Assembly (NCBI GenBank): GCA_002314055.1
Contig: DCBP01000092.1
Location: 1-20,753 of the forward strand
Reading direction: 5' to 3'
Length of the DNA stretch: 20,753 nucleotides
DNA from: Prevotella sp. UBA1104
Lineage (GTDB): Bacteria > Bacteroidota > Bacteroidia > Bacteroidales > Bacteroidaceae
Shown: positions 1-7,789 of the stretch, piece after piece
How the letters are laid out: each line of letters opens with the position of its first letter
Numbering within the stretch: the stretch's first letter is position 1
Made by a program: the position numbers and the translations under genes
Notes under the pieces: generated by a model
Databases searched by the model: none
What the model was told of the DNA's origin: nothing
Seen by the model: only the letters and a program-made list of their open reading frames with translations

Positions 1-147
1 CCGAACCGAAAGTTAATTAGTCATACTATCAAAGAACTCTTTGGCTGGCAGCGGAAAGCCGCTTAGCCTTTATCTCAAATTTTAACGAACTATTGATATA
101 TTATCATGTAATTTAATTGTGATAATTTAATTTTTGATATTCAAAAA

Positions 148-208
148 TCCTTCACCTTTATTGTAATGCATTGATACTGTGAATTTTGTGGTGAAGGAAT
201 TTTTTTTA
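148..208 (+). terminator. Possible terminator with long loop
   Basis: TCCTTCACC (148-156) pairs perfectly with GGTGAAGGA (190-198), and an eight-base T-run follows within a few bases. The 33-base loop is long for an intrinsic terminator, so this may instead be a structured RNA element. No gene upstream is visible in the window. Confidence 0.35.
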
Positions 209-332
209 CCGCATTTTATCTGCCGGAAAATTATCGGCGAATAGTTCAAATAGTTGTCCCTTTAACCACCTCCATATCGGAAGAATTCATGCACAGGAGA
301 GTATAGTTTTACTGTGACGCAGGTGTCGTAAT

Positions 333-410
333 GGTAGTTAAAAGTATTTTCAACGGTAGTTAAAAGTGTTTTCAACGGTAGTTAAAAGTGTTTTCAACGG
401 TAGTTAAAAC
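333..410. repeat. 22-bp tandem repeat, 3.5 copies
   Basis: Three full units (333-354, 355-376, 377-398) and a 12-base partial unit (399-410) lie head to tail. Each begins GGTAGTTAAAAG and ends TTTTCAAC. Units 2 and 3 are identical; unit 1 differs by one base (A for G at 346). Each unit is itself a partial dyad (GTT-AAAA ... TTTT-CAAC). There are no spacers, so this is not a CRISPR array. Confidence 0.9.
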
Positions 411-575
411 ACCTCTTTGGGGTTGATTCGCTCCTTCGGAATGCGACAGACAAGACTTGATATCTACTTCATTTCGAAAAAAAAAGGACAACGGCAATAA
501 TATAAACAATTCTTGACCGTCAACTATAAAAGAAAAATGTATTCTATTGCCTTTATTGTCATTAAAAGGCAACAA

Positions 576-701
576 TGATACTTCAATGATACTTTTATGA
601 TACTTTTTTGTAAAATAAAAGAAAAGTATCATTTGATATAACTTGTTAATAATAAGATTGTTGGGTAGGAAAAATATTCTCTTTATGATACTTTGATACT
701 T
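576..701. repeat. Cluster of TGATACTT words
   Basis: The octamer TGATACTT occurs directly at 576, 587, 598, 686 and 694, and inverted (AAGTATCA) at 624-631. The first three copies are spaced exactly 11 bases apart, close to one helical turn. This could be a binding-site array or low-complexity expansion in AT-rich DNA. Confidence 0.6.
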
Positions 702-858
702 TTTCGGTAAAAAAATTCCGTGTGATGCCTTTTAAAATTTGGGTAGCAATAAATACTTCATTTAGGTAATGCAGATAATTCAGATTCATTTCCACGTAAT
801 TCTTAAATTGATTTAGATTAGCCATATCGTATAAGTAAACAAAAAATGCATATTTCTT

Positions 859-889
859 TTTGAAATTTAAGGCTTTTGCATTACCTTTG
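859..889 (+). promoter_or_regulatory. Promoter of the ROK glucokinase gene
   Basis: TTTG at 859-862, a 19-base spacer and TACCTTTG at 882-889 match the Bacteroidetes -33/-7 consensus exactly. Transcription should begin near 896, giving a leader of about 40 bases before the ATG at 936. Confidence 0.8.
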
Positions 890-935
890 GCAAAAATATT
901 AAATATAATAATTCTTTTGACATAATCATTCTTTT

Positions 936-1916
936 ATGGAAGCACAGATTAGCAGCAGACCTTATACCATAGGTCTTGATTTAGGCGGTACGAATGCCGT
1001 ATTCGGCATCGTGGATGCTCAAGGCAATATTCTTGAGCATACATCAATAAAGACAAAGGCATACGACACGGCGGAAGCTTTTGTTAATGCTGGTGTGGAA
1101 GCCCTAACACCTATTATTAATAAGGTGGGCGGTATAAATAAAATAGAAGGTATGGGAATAGGAGCACCGAACTCCAATTACTACACTGGAATGGTGGATC
1201 ATGCACCGAACATAGCCTGGGCACATGAGTGTTCTGTACCGCTGGCTAAGATGTTCAGTGATGCGCTCTCCGTTCCTGTTTCAATAACAAACGACGCTAA
1301 CGCCGCTGCCCTTGGCGAGATGGCTTATGGAGTGGCAAAGGGAATGAAAAACTTTATAATGATTACCCTTGGTACGGGAGTTGGTGCCGGTATCGTGATA
1401 AACGGACAGATGGTTTATGGTTCCGACGGACTTGCCGGTGAATTGGGACATGTAACGATGGTGCGCCAGAATGGTAGACTGTGTGGCTGTGGCAGACGTG
1501 GCTGTCTTGAGGCTTACTGTTCTGCTACGGGTGTGGCTCGTACTGCACGGGAGTTTCTCGCTGAAACCGAGGAACCGTCGTTGCTTCGTGAGATGAATCC
1601 AGATGACATTACTTCGCTTGACGTTTCTAAGGCTGCTGCAAAGGGAGATGCCTTGGCTTGTCGGGTATATGAGTTCACTGGTAAGATGCTTGGCGAGGCT
1701 TGTGCCGATTTTACCACGTTCTGCTCGCCAGAGGCTTACGTATTCTTTGGAGGATTGACAAAAGCTGGCGACTTGTTGATGAAACCGCTGTTGCAGAGCT
1801 ATGACGAGAATGTTATGGCAGTGTTCCGCGGCAAGGCAAAATTCCTTATAAGTTCGCTCGACGGAGCTGGAGCCGCAGTGCTCGGTGCAAGTGCAATAGC
1901 TAAGAAATGCGAATGA
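936..1916 (+). CDS. glk: ROK-family glucokinase
   Basis: This 326-residue cytoplasmic sugar kinase most likely phosphorylates glucose to glucose-6-phosphate with ATP. The N-terminus carries the phosphate-binding motif IGLDLGGTN (about residues 13-21). The middle has ITNDANAAALGE and the glycine-rich LGTGVGAG. The ROK signature follows: GELGH, then the zinc-binding CGCGRRGCLE. Length and motif order are normal for the family, with no sign of damage. The start is the first ATG after a consensus promoter with a 40-base leader. It opens a block of glucose and glycogen genes, which favours glucose over an N-acetyl sugar. Family assignment is firm; substrate is inferred from context, and another hexose cannot be excluded. 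Confidence 0.9.
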   Translation: MEAQISSRPYTIGLDLGGTNAVFGIVDAQGNILEHTSIKTKAYDTAEAFVNAGVEALTPIINKVGGINKIEGMGIGAPNSNYYTGMVDHAPNIAWAHECSVPLAKMFSDALSVPVSITNDANAAALGEMAYGVAKGMKNFIMITLGTGVGAGIVINGQMVYGSDGLAGELGHVTMVRQNGRLCGCGRRGCLEAYCSATGVARTAREFLAETEEPSLLREMNPDDITSLDVSKAAAKGDALACRVYEFTGKMLGEACADFTTFCSPEAYVFFGGLTKAGDLLMKPLLQSYDENVMAVFRGKAKFLISSLDGAGAAVLGASAIAKKCE

Positions 1917-1980
1917 CGGGAATATAATGTTTGGACTTCCTTCTAAAAAATTATAAAGCTGAATATTATTTCCCCTCAAA

Positions 1981-2012
1981 TTTGCAATAGACACAGTTTT
2001 GCTTTATTTTTG
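1981..2012 (+). promoter_or_regulatory. Promoter of the HAD phosphatase gene
   Basis: TTTG at 1981-1984, a 20-base spacer and TATTTTTG at 2005-2012 match the Bacteroidetes consensus. The -7 element lies inside the left arm of the inverted repeat 1994-2073. The predicted transcript starts near 2019, giving a leader of about 88 bases. Confidence 0.65.
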
Positions 2013-2073
2013 CATTAAAATAGTCTTCTATGAAGACTGTTCATGACTATATTGCAAAAATAAAGCAAAATTG
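1994..2073. repeat. Large inverted repeat over promoter, nested hairpin
   Basis: An 18-bp perfect inverted repeat (1997-2014 against 2053-2070) extends to 21 bp with one G-T pair. Inside it lies a second perfect hairpin, AGTCTTC (2022-2028), loop TAT, GAAGACT (2032-2038). The left arm contains the -7 box, so the right arm carries the same TATTTTTGC word on the other strand. In a read-through transcript from the glucokinase gene it would fold into a long stem. Confidence 0.8.
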
Positions 2074-2106
2074 TTTTTAGAGATTGTTTCATTAATTAAT
2101 TGTATT

Positions 2107-2904
2107 ATGGATAACAGGAAAATAAGTGCCCTATTTTTTGACATTGACGGAACACTGGTGAGTTTTGAGACACATGAAGTACCGCAGTCTACTATAGATG
2201 CAATAGCCAAGGCGAAGGCTAATGGGGTAGGGATTTACATCTCCACAGGGCGCCCTCTACAGATAATAACAAACCTCAAGTCGATTGAGCCGTATATCGA
2301 CGGGTATATTACAACAAATGGTGCCCTGTGTTTCGTCGGACAAGAAACAGTATGCTGTAACCCTATTCCAAAGACAGATGTCGATGCACTTATTGCTGAT
2401 GCCGATGCTCTCGATTATGCCGTGCTTGTTGTTGGTAAGAGCGGTGTGAGATTATACAATCCCAAGCCTGTCTTCGACGAAGTCTTTGTGCGCGACCTTA
2501 ATGTTACGAACATCAATACCTCTCTCCCTGTTTCTGACATACTTGGTAAAGAACCGGTGTTACAGCTTACTCCGTTCTTTTCTGCAACTCACGAACGAGA
2601 GCTGATGCCTTTGCTCTCCGGTTGTGTTTCGGGCAGGTGGCATCCGGCATTTACCGACATAACCTCTCGAGCTGCCGACAAGGGGAAGGGGCTTGAGGCA
2701 ATGGCTGACTTTCTTGGTATTAGCATCGATGAGACGATGGCTTTTGGCGATGGCGGAAATGATGTTGCTATCTTGCGTCGTGCCGGTATAGGTGTGGCTA
2801 TGGGGAATGGTGGTGAACCGGCAAAGACGGTAGCTGACTACATCACGACTTCTGTTGACGATAATGGGGTATGGAATGCCCTAAAGCATTTTGGAGTAAT
2901 TTGA
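2107..2904 (+). CDS. Cof-type HAD-superfamily phosphatase
   Basis: A cytoplasmic HAD hydrolase of the Cof/IIB type (265 residues), expected to remove phosphate from small phosphorylated metabolites, often sugar phosphates. All four HAD motifs are present: FFDIDGTL (I, nucleophile Asp near residue 11), ISTGRP (II), DKGKGLEAM with its Lys (III) and FGDGGNDVAIL (IV). The cap domain lies between II and III, as in the Cof group. The frame can be extended to a TTG at 2071, but that codon is inside the inverted repeat and the extension lacks family character; the ATG at 2107 puts motif I at the usual distance from the N-terminus. Position between glucokinase and glycogen genes suggests a sugar phosphate substrate, but this is inference. 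Confidence 0.88.
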   Translation: MDNRKISALFFDIDGTLVSFETHEVPQSTIDAIAKAKANGVGIYISTGRPLQIITNLKSIEPYIDGYITTNGALCFVGQETVCCNPIPKTDVDALIADADALDYAVLVVGKSGVRLYNPKPVFDEVFVRDLNVTNINTSLPVSDILGKEPVLQLTPFFSATHERELMPLLSGCVSGRWHPAFTDITSRAADKGKGLEAMADFLGISIDETMAFGDGGNDVAILRRAGIGVAMGNGGEPAKTVADYITTSVDDNGVWNALKHFGVI

Positions 2905-2970
2905 CAGAGAATTTCCTGTCCTGTAAATTACTGTATTATATAATGTATGCCGTACCAAGTGGAGGAAAAT

Positions 2971-3008
2971 AAAAAAAGCAGCACCATTTTTGTGGTGCTG
3001 CTTTTTTA
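2971..3008. terminator. Bidirectional terminator
   Basis: A 9-bp GC-rich stem, GCAGCACCA (2978-2986) and TGGTGCTGC (2993-3001), has a 6-base loop and is flanked by an A-run on the left and T-run on the right. It can end transcripts on both strands, serving the convergent HAD phosphatase (+) and glucan phosphorylase (-) genes. Confidence 0.9.
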
Positions 3009-3031
3009 GTTATGTATATTTGTATAAATTA

Positions 3032-5590
3032 TTAGTCAAGCCATTTGATGTAGCAGAAGTCCTGACGGTGAGGAAGCTCGCTGTTCTTCGGATACATCCT
3101 TATTCCAGTTTTGAATGAACCAGCAGTGTCAGCCTCGATAGAAGCCTCGAACGTGTAAAGATTGCCGTCCTTGTGAACCATTTCAAACGGATGCTTGTTG
3201 AATACATGTTCCTCTCCGTTCTTGTCGGTCTTGATAACAACAACTTCCAATCCTACAGCATCGTCAAGCCCCTGCTCGTCAATGACATACTTCACTTTGT
3301 ATTCCTCGCCAGTAACCATGCCGGTAGATGGAACGGTAGACTCCTTGGATACAACATTTATAGAATCCCAACGCTCGGCAACAGTCTCTTTCCACTGAGC
3401 AATCTCCTTAGCCAAACGACAGTCGTTAGCCTCAAGCTTGTGGAAGCGATCAGCCTCCTTGTTATAGAATTTGTCGTAGTAGTCGTCGAGCTGACGTTTC
3501 ATCGTATAGTGAGGAGCAATTTGGGCGATAGAGTTCTTGATAACCTTAACCCAGCCCTCGCTGTAATCCTTGTTGCCCTTATTGTAGTAGAGCGGAATAA
3601 TCTCATTCTCCAGCAATCCATATATAGTGGCAGCATCAAGCTGATCCTGATAGCCCTGGTTCTGGTAAGTACGCTTTTCGGTAAGAGCCCATCCGGCACC
3701 CTCGCGATAGCCCTCAAGCCACCAACCGTCGAGAACGGAAAGGTTGACTACACCATTCATTTCTGCCTTCTCTCCAGAAGTACCAGAAGCCTCAAGTGGA
3801 CGAGTAGGAGTGTTCATCCATATATCGACACCCGAAACGAGACGACGAGCAAGACGCATATCGTAGTCCTCAAGGAAGATAATCTTTCCGAGGAACTCAG
3901 GGCGCTGGCTAATTTCGTAAATCTTCTTGATAAGTCCTTGACCGGCGCCATCAGCAGGGTGAGCCTTACCAGAGAATAGGAACTGAACTGGATGTTCAGG
4001 GTCGTTGACAATCTTGGAAAGACGATCGAGATCTGTGAACAACAGATGAGCGCGCTTGTAAGTAGCGAAGCGGCGGCAGAAACCAATCATAAGAGCGTTA
4101 GGGTTAATCTTCTCGAGCAGAGAGACAACACGTGAAGGATCGCCCTGGTTCTTGAGCCAAGTCTCGCGGAACTTAGTGCGGATATAGTCAGTAAGTTTCT
4201 TCTTCAAAGCCATACGAGTGCTCCAGATAACATCATCTGGAACATTGTAGATAGCCTGCCAAATCTTCTCGTTGCTCTGGTCGCCCATGAATGTCTCGTC
4301 GAAATACTGGGCATAGAGCTTGCGCCATTCTGTAGCAGCCCATGTTGGAAAATGAACACCGTTAGTAACATAACCAACGTGGTTCTCCTCAGGATAGTAT
4401 CCGTTCCAGATGCTGTTGAACATCTTCTGGCTGACCCATCCGTGAAGTTTACTTACACCGTTAACCTCCTGACAAGTGTTGCAAGCGAAAACAGACATAC
4501 AGAAGCGTTCGTTGTGGTCGTCTGGATTGTTGCGTCCCATACCGATGAACTCGTCCCAAGTAATGCCGAGAATCTGTGGGTAGCCTCCCATGTATTTTCC
4601 GAAGAGAGCCTCGTCGAAGTAGTCGTGACCAGCCGGAACAGGAGTATGTACCGTGTAGAGAGAAGAAGCTCTTACCAGTTCCATAGCTTGGTTGAAAGTC
4701 AATCCCTCTTTAACGTAATCGCAAAGACGCTGCAAATTGCAGAGAGCGGCATGACCCTCGTTGCAGTGGTAGATATCCTTCTTGATACCCAGTTTCTTGA
4801 GCATCAGGATACCGCCCATACCGAGCAGAATTTCTTGCTTCAGACGGTTTTCCCAATCGCCGCCATACAGAGAGTGGGTGATAGGGCGGTCGAACTCAGA
4901 GTTCAGTTCATTGTCAGTGTCAAGTAGATAGAGCGGAATACGTCCCACGTTAACTCTCCAAACATAGGCATGAACATTATAGTTCATGTAAGGAACGTCG
5001 ATAACAAGCGGTTCGCCGTTCTCGTCCAGCTGTCTTTCGATAGGCAGTGAGTTAAAGTTCTGTGCATCGTAGTTGGCAATCTGCTGTCCGTCCATGCTCA
5101 GTGACTGCTTGAAATATCCATATCTGTAGAGGAATCCAACGCCACACATGTTTACGTTGCTGTCGGAAGCCTCCTTCATATAGTCGCCGGCAAGCATACC
5201 GAGACCACCAGAGTAGATCTTCAGAACTTGGTTGATACCGAATTCCATGCAGAAGTAAGCAACGGAAGGACGGTTTTTGTCAGGTTCTACATCCATATAA
5301 TTGCGGAAAAGAGTATACACATCCTTTACGCGTTTCATGATAGTCTTGTCTTTAACTATCTCTTCCTTACGCTCGTAGCTGAGCTGGTCGAGCAGCAGTA
5401 CAGGGTTGTGTCCCACTTCTTCGTACAAGTCTTCGTCAAGACTTCTCCAAAGGTCGCGAGCCTCGTAGTTCCATGCCCACCACATGTTGTGAGCCAACTC
5501 GTCCAAGCATTTAAGCTGCTCAGGCAATTTGGATTTTACTGTCACCTCTTTCCATGCGGGAGCGTTGACATGATCTGCTTTGATTTTCAT
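3032..5590 (-). CDS. glgP: Alpha-glucan (glycogen) phosphorylase, GT35
   Basis: An 852-residue cytoplasmic enzyme that releases glucose-1-phosphate from glycogen-like alpha-1,4-glucan using phosphate and a PLP cofactor. The first ~100 residues match the DUF3417-type N-terminal region (LPEQLKCLDELAHNMWWAWN). The catalytic domain shows YFCMEFG, the YSGGLGMLAGD substrate loop, the GHDYFDE region and, near residue 620, EASGTSGEKAEMNG with the presumed PLP-binding Lys, followed by NLSVLDGWW. This is the actinobacterial/Bacteroidetes-type phosphorylase, not the E. coli MalP/GlgP subtype. The last ~100 residues form a beta-rich extension. It follows the glycogen synthase gene on the same strand with an 83-base gap and no terminator-like element, so the two are probably co-transcribed. 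Confidence 0.93.
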   Translation of the reverse strand: MKIKADHVNAPAWKEVTVKSKLPEQLKCLDELAHNMWWAWNYEARDLWRSLDEDLYEEVGHNPVLLLDQLSYERKEEIVKDKTIMKRVKDVYTLFRNYMDVEPDKNRPSVAYFCMEFGINQVLKIYSGGLGMLAGDYMKEASDSNVNMCGVGFLYRYGYFKQSLSMDGQQIANYDAQNFNSLPIERQLDENGEPLVIDVPYMNYNVHAYVWRVNVGRIPLYLLDTDNELNSEFDRPITHSLYGGDWENRLKQEILLGMGGILMLKKLGIKKDIYHCNEGHAALCNLQRLCDYVKEGLTFNQAMELVRASSLYTVHTPVPAGHDYFDEALFGKYMGGYPQILGITWDEFIGMGRNNPDDHNERFCMSVFACNTCQEVNGVSKLHGWVSQKMFNSIWNGYYPEENHVGYVTNGVHFPTWAATEWRKLYAQYFDETFMGDQSNEKIWQAIYNVPDDVIWSTRMALKKKLTDYIRTKFRETWLKNQGDPSRVVSLLEKINPNALMIGFCRRFATYKRAHLLFTDLDRLSKIVNDPEHPVQFLFSGKAHPADGAGQGLIKKIYEISQRPEFLGKIIFLEDYDMRLARRLVSGVDIWMNTPTRPLEASGTSGEKAEMNGVVNLSVLDGWWLEGYREGAGWALTEKRTYQNQGYQDQLDAATIYGLLENEIIPLYYNKGNKDYSEGWVKVIKNSIAQIAPHYTMKRQLDDYYDKFYNKEADRFHKLEANDCRLAKEIAQWKETVAERWDSINVVSKESTVPSTGMVTGEEYKVKYVIDEQGLDDAVGLEVVVIKTDKNGEEHVFNKHPFEMVHKDGNLYTFEASIEADTAGSFKTGIRMYPKNSELPHRQDFCYIKWLD

Positions 5591-5673
5591 TGTTTTCTAT
5601 TATTTTGGTTTATAATTAATTTTTTTGGGGGGAGTTCTTGAAGAACACGTATAACTGTGAGTCCTGGGAGAAT

Positions 5674-7338
5674 CTATTTGCTCGTTCTCTCCGCTGCCTT
5701 TTTCAGAGCGAAGTCGTAAGCGTCATAATAGTATTTTATGAACTCACTCCATAGAGCCTTTTTCGACAAGTTGAAAGCATTCGTACGTGCGTTCTTAATC
5801 TGCTTGTCGTTGAAAGCTGAGAATTTAGCTACAGTATCCTTAATGGAATCAGCGACCTCGGAATAGTTATAGTCGGTGCGGTGAACGACTTTAACGCCTT
5901 CCTCTATTTCGCAGTAGTGTCCCTTTACGCTGTTGGCCCATAGTCCGAAGCCAGCAAGATCAGTTGTGATGCACGGAACCTTAAATGCCACTGCCTCCAG
6001 AGGGGTATATCCCCATGGTTCATAATAAGAAGGATAGATACACAAGTCGTTGCCGAGAATGATGTCGTAATAGCTAATGTTAAAGATCCCGTCGTTGCCA
6101 TTGAGGTAGCAAGGCAAGAAAATAAGTTTCACTTTGTCCTCATGTCTGTTCTGCATGTCGAGATATTTAAGCATACTCAGCACATTGTCGTGACTCATGT
6201 TGTGCAGCCAGTGAGTAATCATCGGAATATCGAGCGGGGTGTCGTATTTCTTTCCAGATTTCAGTCTGTCAATCAAGTCCTTTCGTGGTTCGCCACACCA
6301 TCCCGGCACTTCAATAAAAGCAAGAACATTCTTCTTCAGGTCCTTATCCCTTAGGAGTCTGTTCATAGCCTCGATATAGACATCCACTCCCTTGTTACGG
6401 AACTCATATCGTCCGCTTGTAGAAACGATAAGAGTGTCGTCGCCGAGTTCAGTACCGAGCAAGGCGTTAGCCACGTCAAGAGCTTTTTTTCTTGCAGCTT
6501 TCCTCTTCCTGGTGAAAGTTGCTCCTTTAGGGATAAAGTCATCTTCAAAGCCGTTAGGCAGCACAACATCCACAGGCTTGTCGAGCAGTTCTTTACATTC
6601 ATTGGCGGTAATCTCGCTCACGGTAGTGAAGCAATCCACATTATGGGCCGTCTGTTTCTCGATAGAATGTTTGCTTTGCATATTCAGCTCCTCAGCCATT
6701 TGGTCACCATTGTAAGCAAAGAGATAGTCGTATAGCGGTTTGTTGTTTCCTGCGATACTTCTTCCGATACTTGTGGCATGGGTGGTGAATATTGTTGCAA
6801 TCTGCGGTATATACCTTTTTATATATAATAGTCCAAGTCCGGTCATCCATTCGTTGCCATGGTAGATGACCTTTTTGTCTTTGCCTTCGAGATAAAAATT
6901 ATAGAAACTCTCCACAACCTTTGCTGCAGCGTATGAGAACATTGATGCCTCGTCGTAGTCGCCGTAGGCATGAAGACTGTCAACTTTGAAATCTTGCCAT
7001 AGTTTAGTGTATATTTCGTTTTTTATGGCATAATACTGTTCGAAGTCAACAAGGATAGCGATAGGTTTTCCTGGAATATTCCATCTTCCTATCTTTATTT
7101 TCAAACCGTTTTCAGAGGCAATTTTTTTCCATTCGCTGAAGATAGTCGGATCTTCAGTGAAATATATACATTCTTTATCGTGCCAGCAATCCGGTCCGAT
7201 AAAGATTATTCTGTCGTTCATTGCTTCTTGCAAAGTATTTGCTCTAGTAGACAGGACTGCGTAAATTCCTCCTACTTTATTACAAACTTCCCAACTGGAC
7301 TCAAAAATGTAGTCCGGTAAATTCTTGTTTTTGTTCAT
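5674..7338 (-). CDS. Glycogen synthase, GT3 (eukaryote-like) type
   Basis: A 554-residue cytoplasmic glycosyltransferase expected to extend alpha-1,4-glucan from a nucleotide-glucose donor. The motifs are those of the GT3 family best known from fungal and animal glycogen synthases, not the GT5 GlgA family: SWEVCNKVGGIYAVL at the N-terminus, TIFTTHATSIGR and CFTTVSEIT in the middle, and the E-x7-E motif within YYEPWGYTPLEA. It is shorter than eukaryotic enzymes and has no phospho-regulatory tail, as is usual for Bacteroidetes members. The start ATG lies about 25 bases downstream of a -7 box. It is first in a likely operon with the glucan phosphorylase, pairing synthesis with breakdown. Donor specificity (UDP- or ADP-glucose) cannot be told from sequence alone. 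Confidence 0.9.
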   Translation of the reverse strand: MNKNKNLPDYIFESSWEVCNKVGGIYAVLSTRANTLQEAMNDRIIFIGPDCWHDKECIYFTEDPTIFSEWKKIASENGLKIKIGRWNIPGKPIAILVDFEQYYAIKNEIYTKLWQDFKVDSLHAYGDYDEASMFSYAAAKVVESFYNFYLEGKDKKVIYHGNEWMTGLGLLYIKRYIPQIATIFTTHATSIGRSIAGNNKPLYDYLFAYNGDQMAEELNMQSKHSIEKQTAHNVDCFTTVSEITANECKELLDKPVDVVLPNGFEDDFIPKGATFTRKRKAARKKALDVANALLGTELGDDTLIVSTSGRYEFRNKGVDVYIEAMNRLLRDKDLKKNVLAFIEVPGWCGEPRKDLIDRLKSGKKYDTPLDIPMITHWLHNMSHDNVLSMLKYLDMQNRHEDKVKLIFLPCYLNGNDGIFNISYYDIILGNDLCIYPSYYEPWGYTPLEAVAFKVPCITTDLAGFGLWANSVKGHYCEIEEGVKVVHRTDYNYSEVADSIKDTVAKFSAFNDKQIKNARTNAFNLSKKALWSEFIKYYYDAYDFALKKAAERTSK

Positions 7339-7360
7339 GCTAACGTTTTAAGTACGCATG

Positions 7361-7392
7361 CAAAGATAATAGGAAAATGTCAAAAAAACAAT
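7361..7392 (-). promoter_or_regulatory. Promoter of the glycogen synthase-phosphorylase operon
   Basis: On the minus strand TATCTTTG (complement of 7361-7368) is a perfect -7 box. A TTG (in ATTG, complement of 7389-7392) lies about 20 bases upstream as an acceptable -33. Transcription would start near 7355, leaving a very short leader before the ATG at 7338. Confidence 0.7.
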
Positions 7393-7667
7393 TTTAATTT
7401 ATTATATTTACATTAAATCGTGTTATTCTTGACGTGAAAACGTTTGTATGTTGAAAGTTCTTCTTATGGAATTCTGATTTAGATGAAATATACAAGACGA
7501 AATACATTCTTAATGTTCCACTTTTCGATGTCTAAAGTCGGACGCTTTAAATATTACCTTCATTTCAGCTGAGTATAAAAACAGATGAATTAATTAGGTG
7601 AAATAGCGGACAAAACGAGCTTTGAAGTTTAAAAATAAAAAAAATATATAGATTTTGTAATGTAGAG
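7369..7667. other. Divergent intergenic region, no gene
   Basis: This AT-rich stretch separates the minus-strand glycogen operon from the plus-strand ATPase gene. Apart from the promoters at its ends I see no coding potential, RNA gene or strong repeat. Confidence 0.6.
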
Positions 7668-7698
7668 TTTGAAAATAAAGAATAAACTATTATCTTTG
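7668..7698 (+). promoter_or_regulatory. Promoter of the DUF4143-type ATPase gene
   Basis: TTTG at 7668-7671, a 19-base spacer and TATCTTTG at 7691-7698 match the consensus exactly. A 7-bp dyad, CATGAGA (7699-7705) and TCTCATG (7715-7721), abuts the -7 box and spans the expected start site, so it could be an operator or a 5' leader hairpin. Confidence 0.8.
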
Positions 7699-7789
7699 CA
7701 TGAGAAAAACAGCATCTCATGAAAAGAAATAAAAATTAATTTATTCTTCTCTTGCTTATGCGGTTTTTGATAAATAACAAAATAAAGGA

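Larger units (their letters stand above)
1..858. other. Gene-free AT-rich left flank
   Basis: No convincing protein gene is seen. A 86-codon open frame on the minus strand (372-632) runs through the tandem repeat and has no recognisable domain or promoter, so I do not call it. Visible structure: a compound hairpin at 43-68 (GGCT/AGCC outside GCGG/CCGC with an AAAG loop); a 7-bp hairpin with TTTTTGA (131-137) and TCAAAAA (141-147); a 7-bp pair ATTATCA (100-106)/TGATAAT (120-126); a 9-bp stem 148-156/190-198 followed by a T-run; the 22-bp tandem repeat at 333-410; and repeated TGATACTT words between 576 and 701. The stretch may hold the 3' end signals of a gene left of the window, or remains of a mobile element. 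Confidence 0.6.

Noticed and set aside
1..70. Attachment site or integron-like site from the compound hairpin at 43-68
   Set aside because: No integrase, tRNA or direct repeat supports it; it is more simply an RNA hairpin at the end of an off-window gene.
333..410. CRISPR array
   Set aside because: The 22-bp units abut with no spacers, and no cas gene is in the window.
372..632. 86-codon minus-strand ORF
   Set aside because: It runs through the tandem repeat, has no recognisable domain, promoter or ribosome-binding context, and looks like an accidental open frame.
1281..1994. 237-codon minus-strand ORF opposite the glucokinase gene
   Set aside because: It overlaps an intact ROK kinase with full motifs; its product resembles no family. 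The same holds for the long plus-strand frames opposite the phosphorylase gene.
2071..2106. Upstream TTG start for the HAD phosphatase
   Set aside because: The codon is within the right arm of the inverted repeat, and the 12 added residues precede the normal family N-terminus.
5634..5646. GTTCTT-G-AAGAAC hairpin as a terminator between the glycogen synthase and phosphorylase genes
   Set aside because: In the direction of transcription it is followed by C and A runs, not T, so it should not terminate; the genes are probably co-transcribed.
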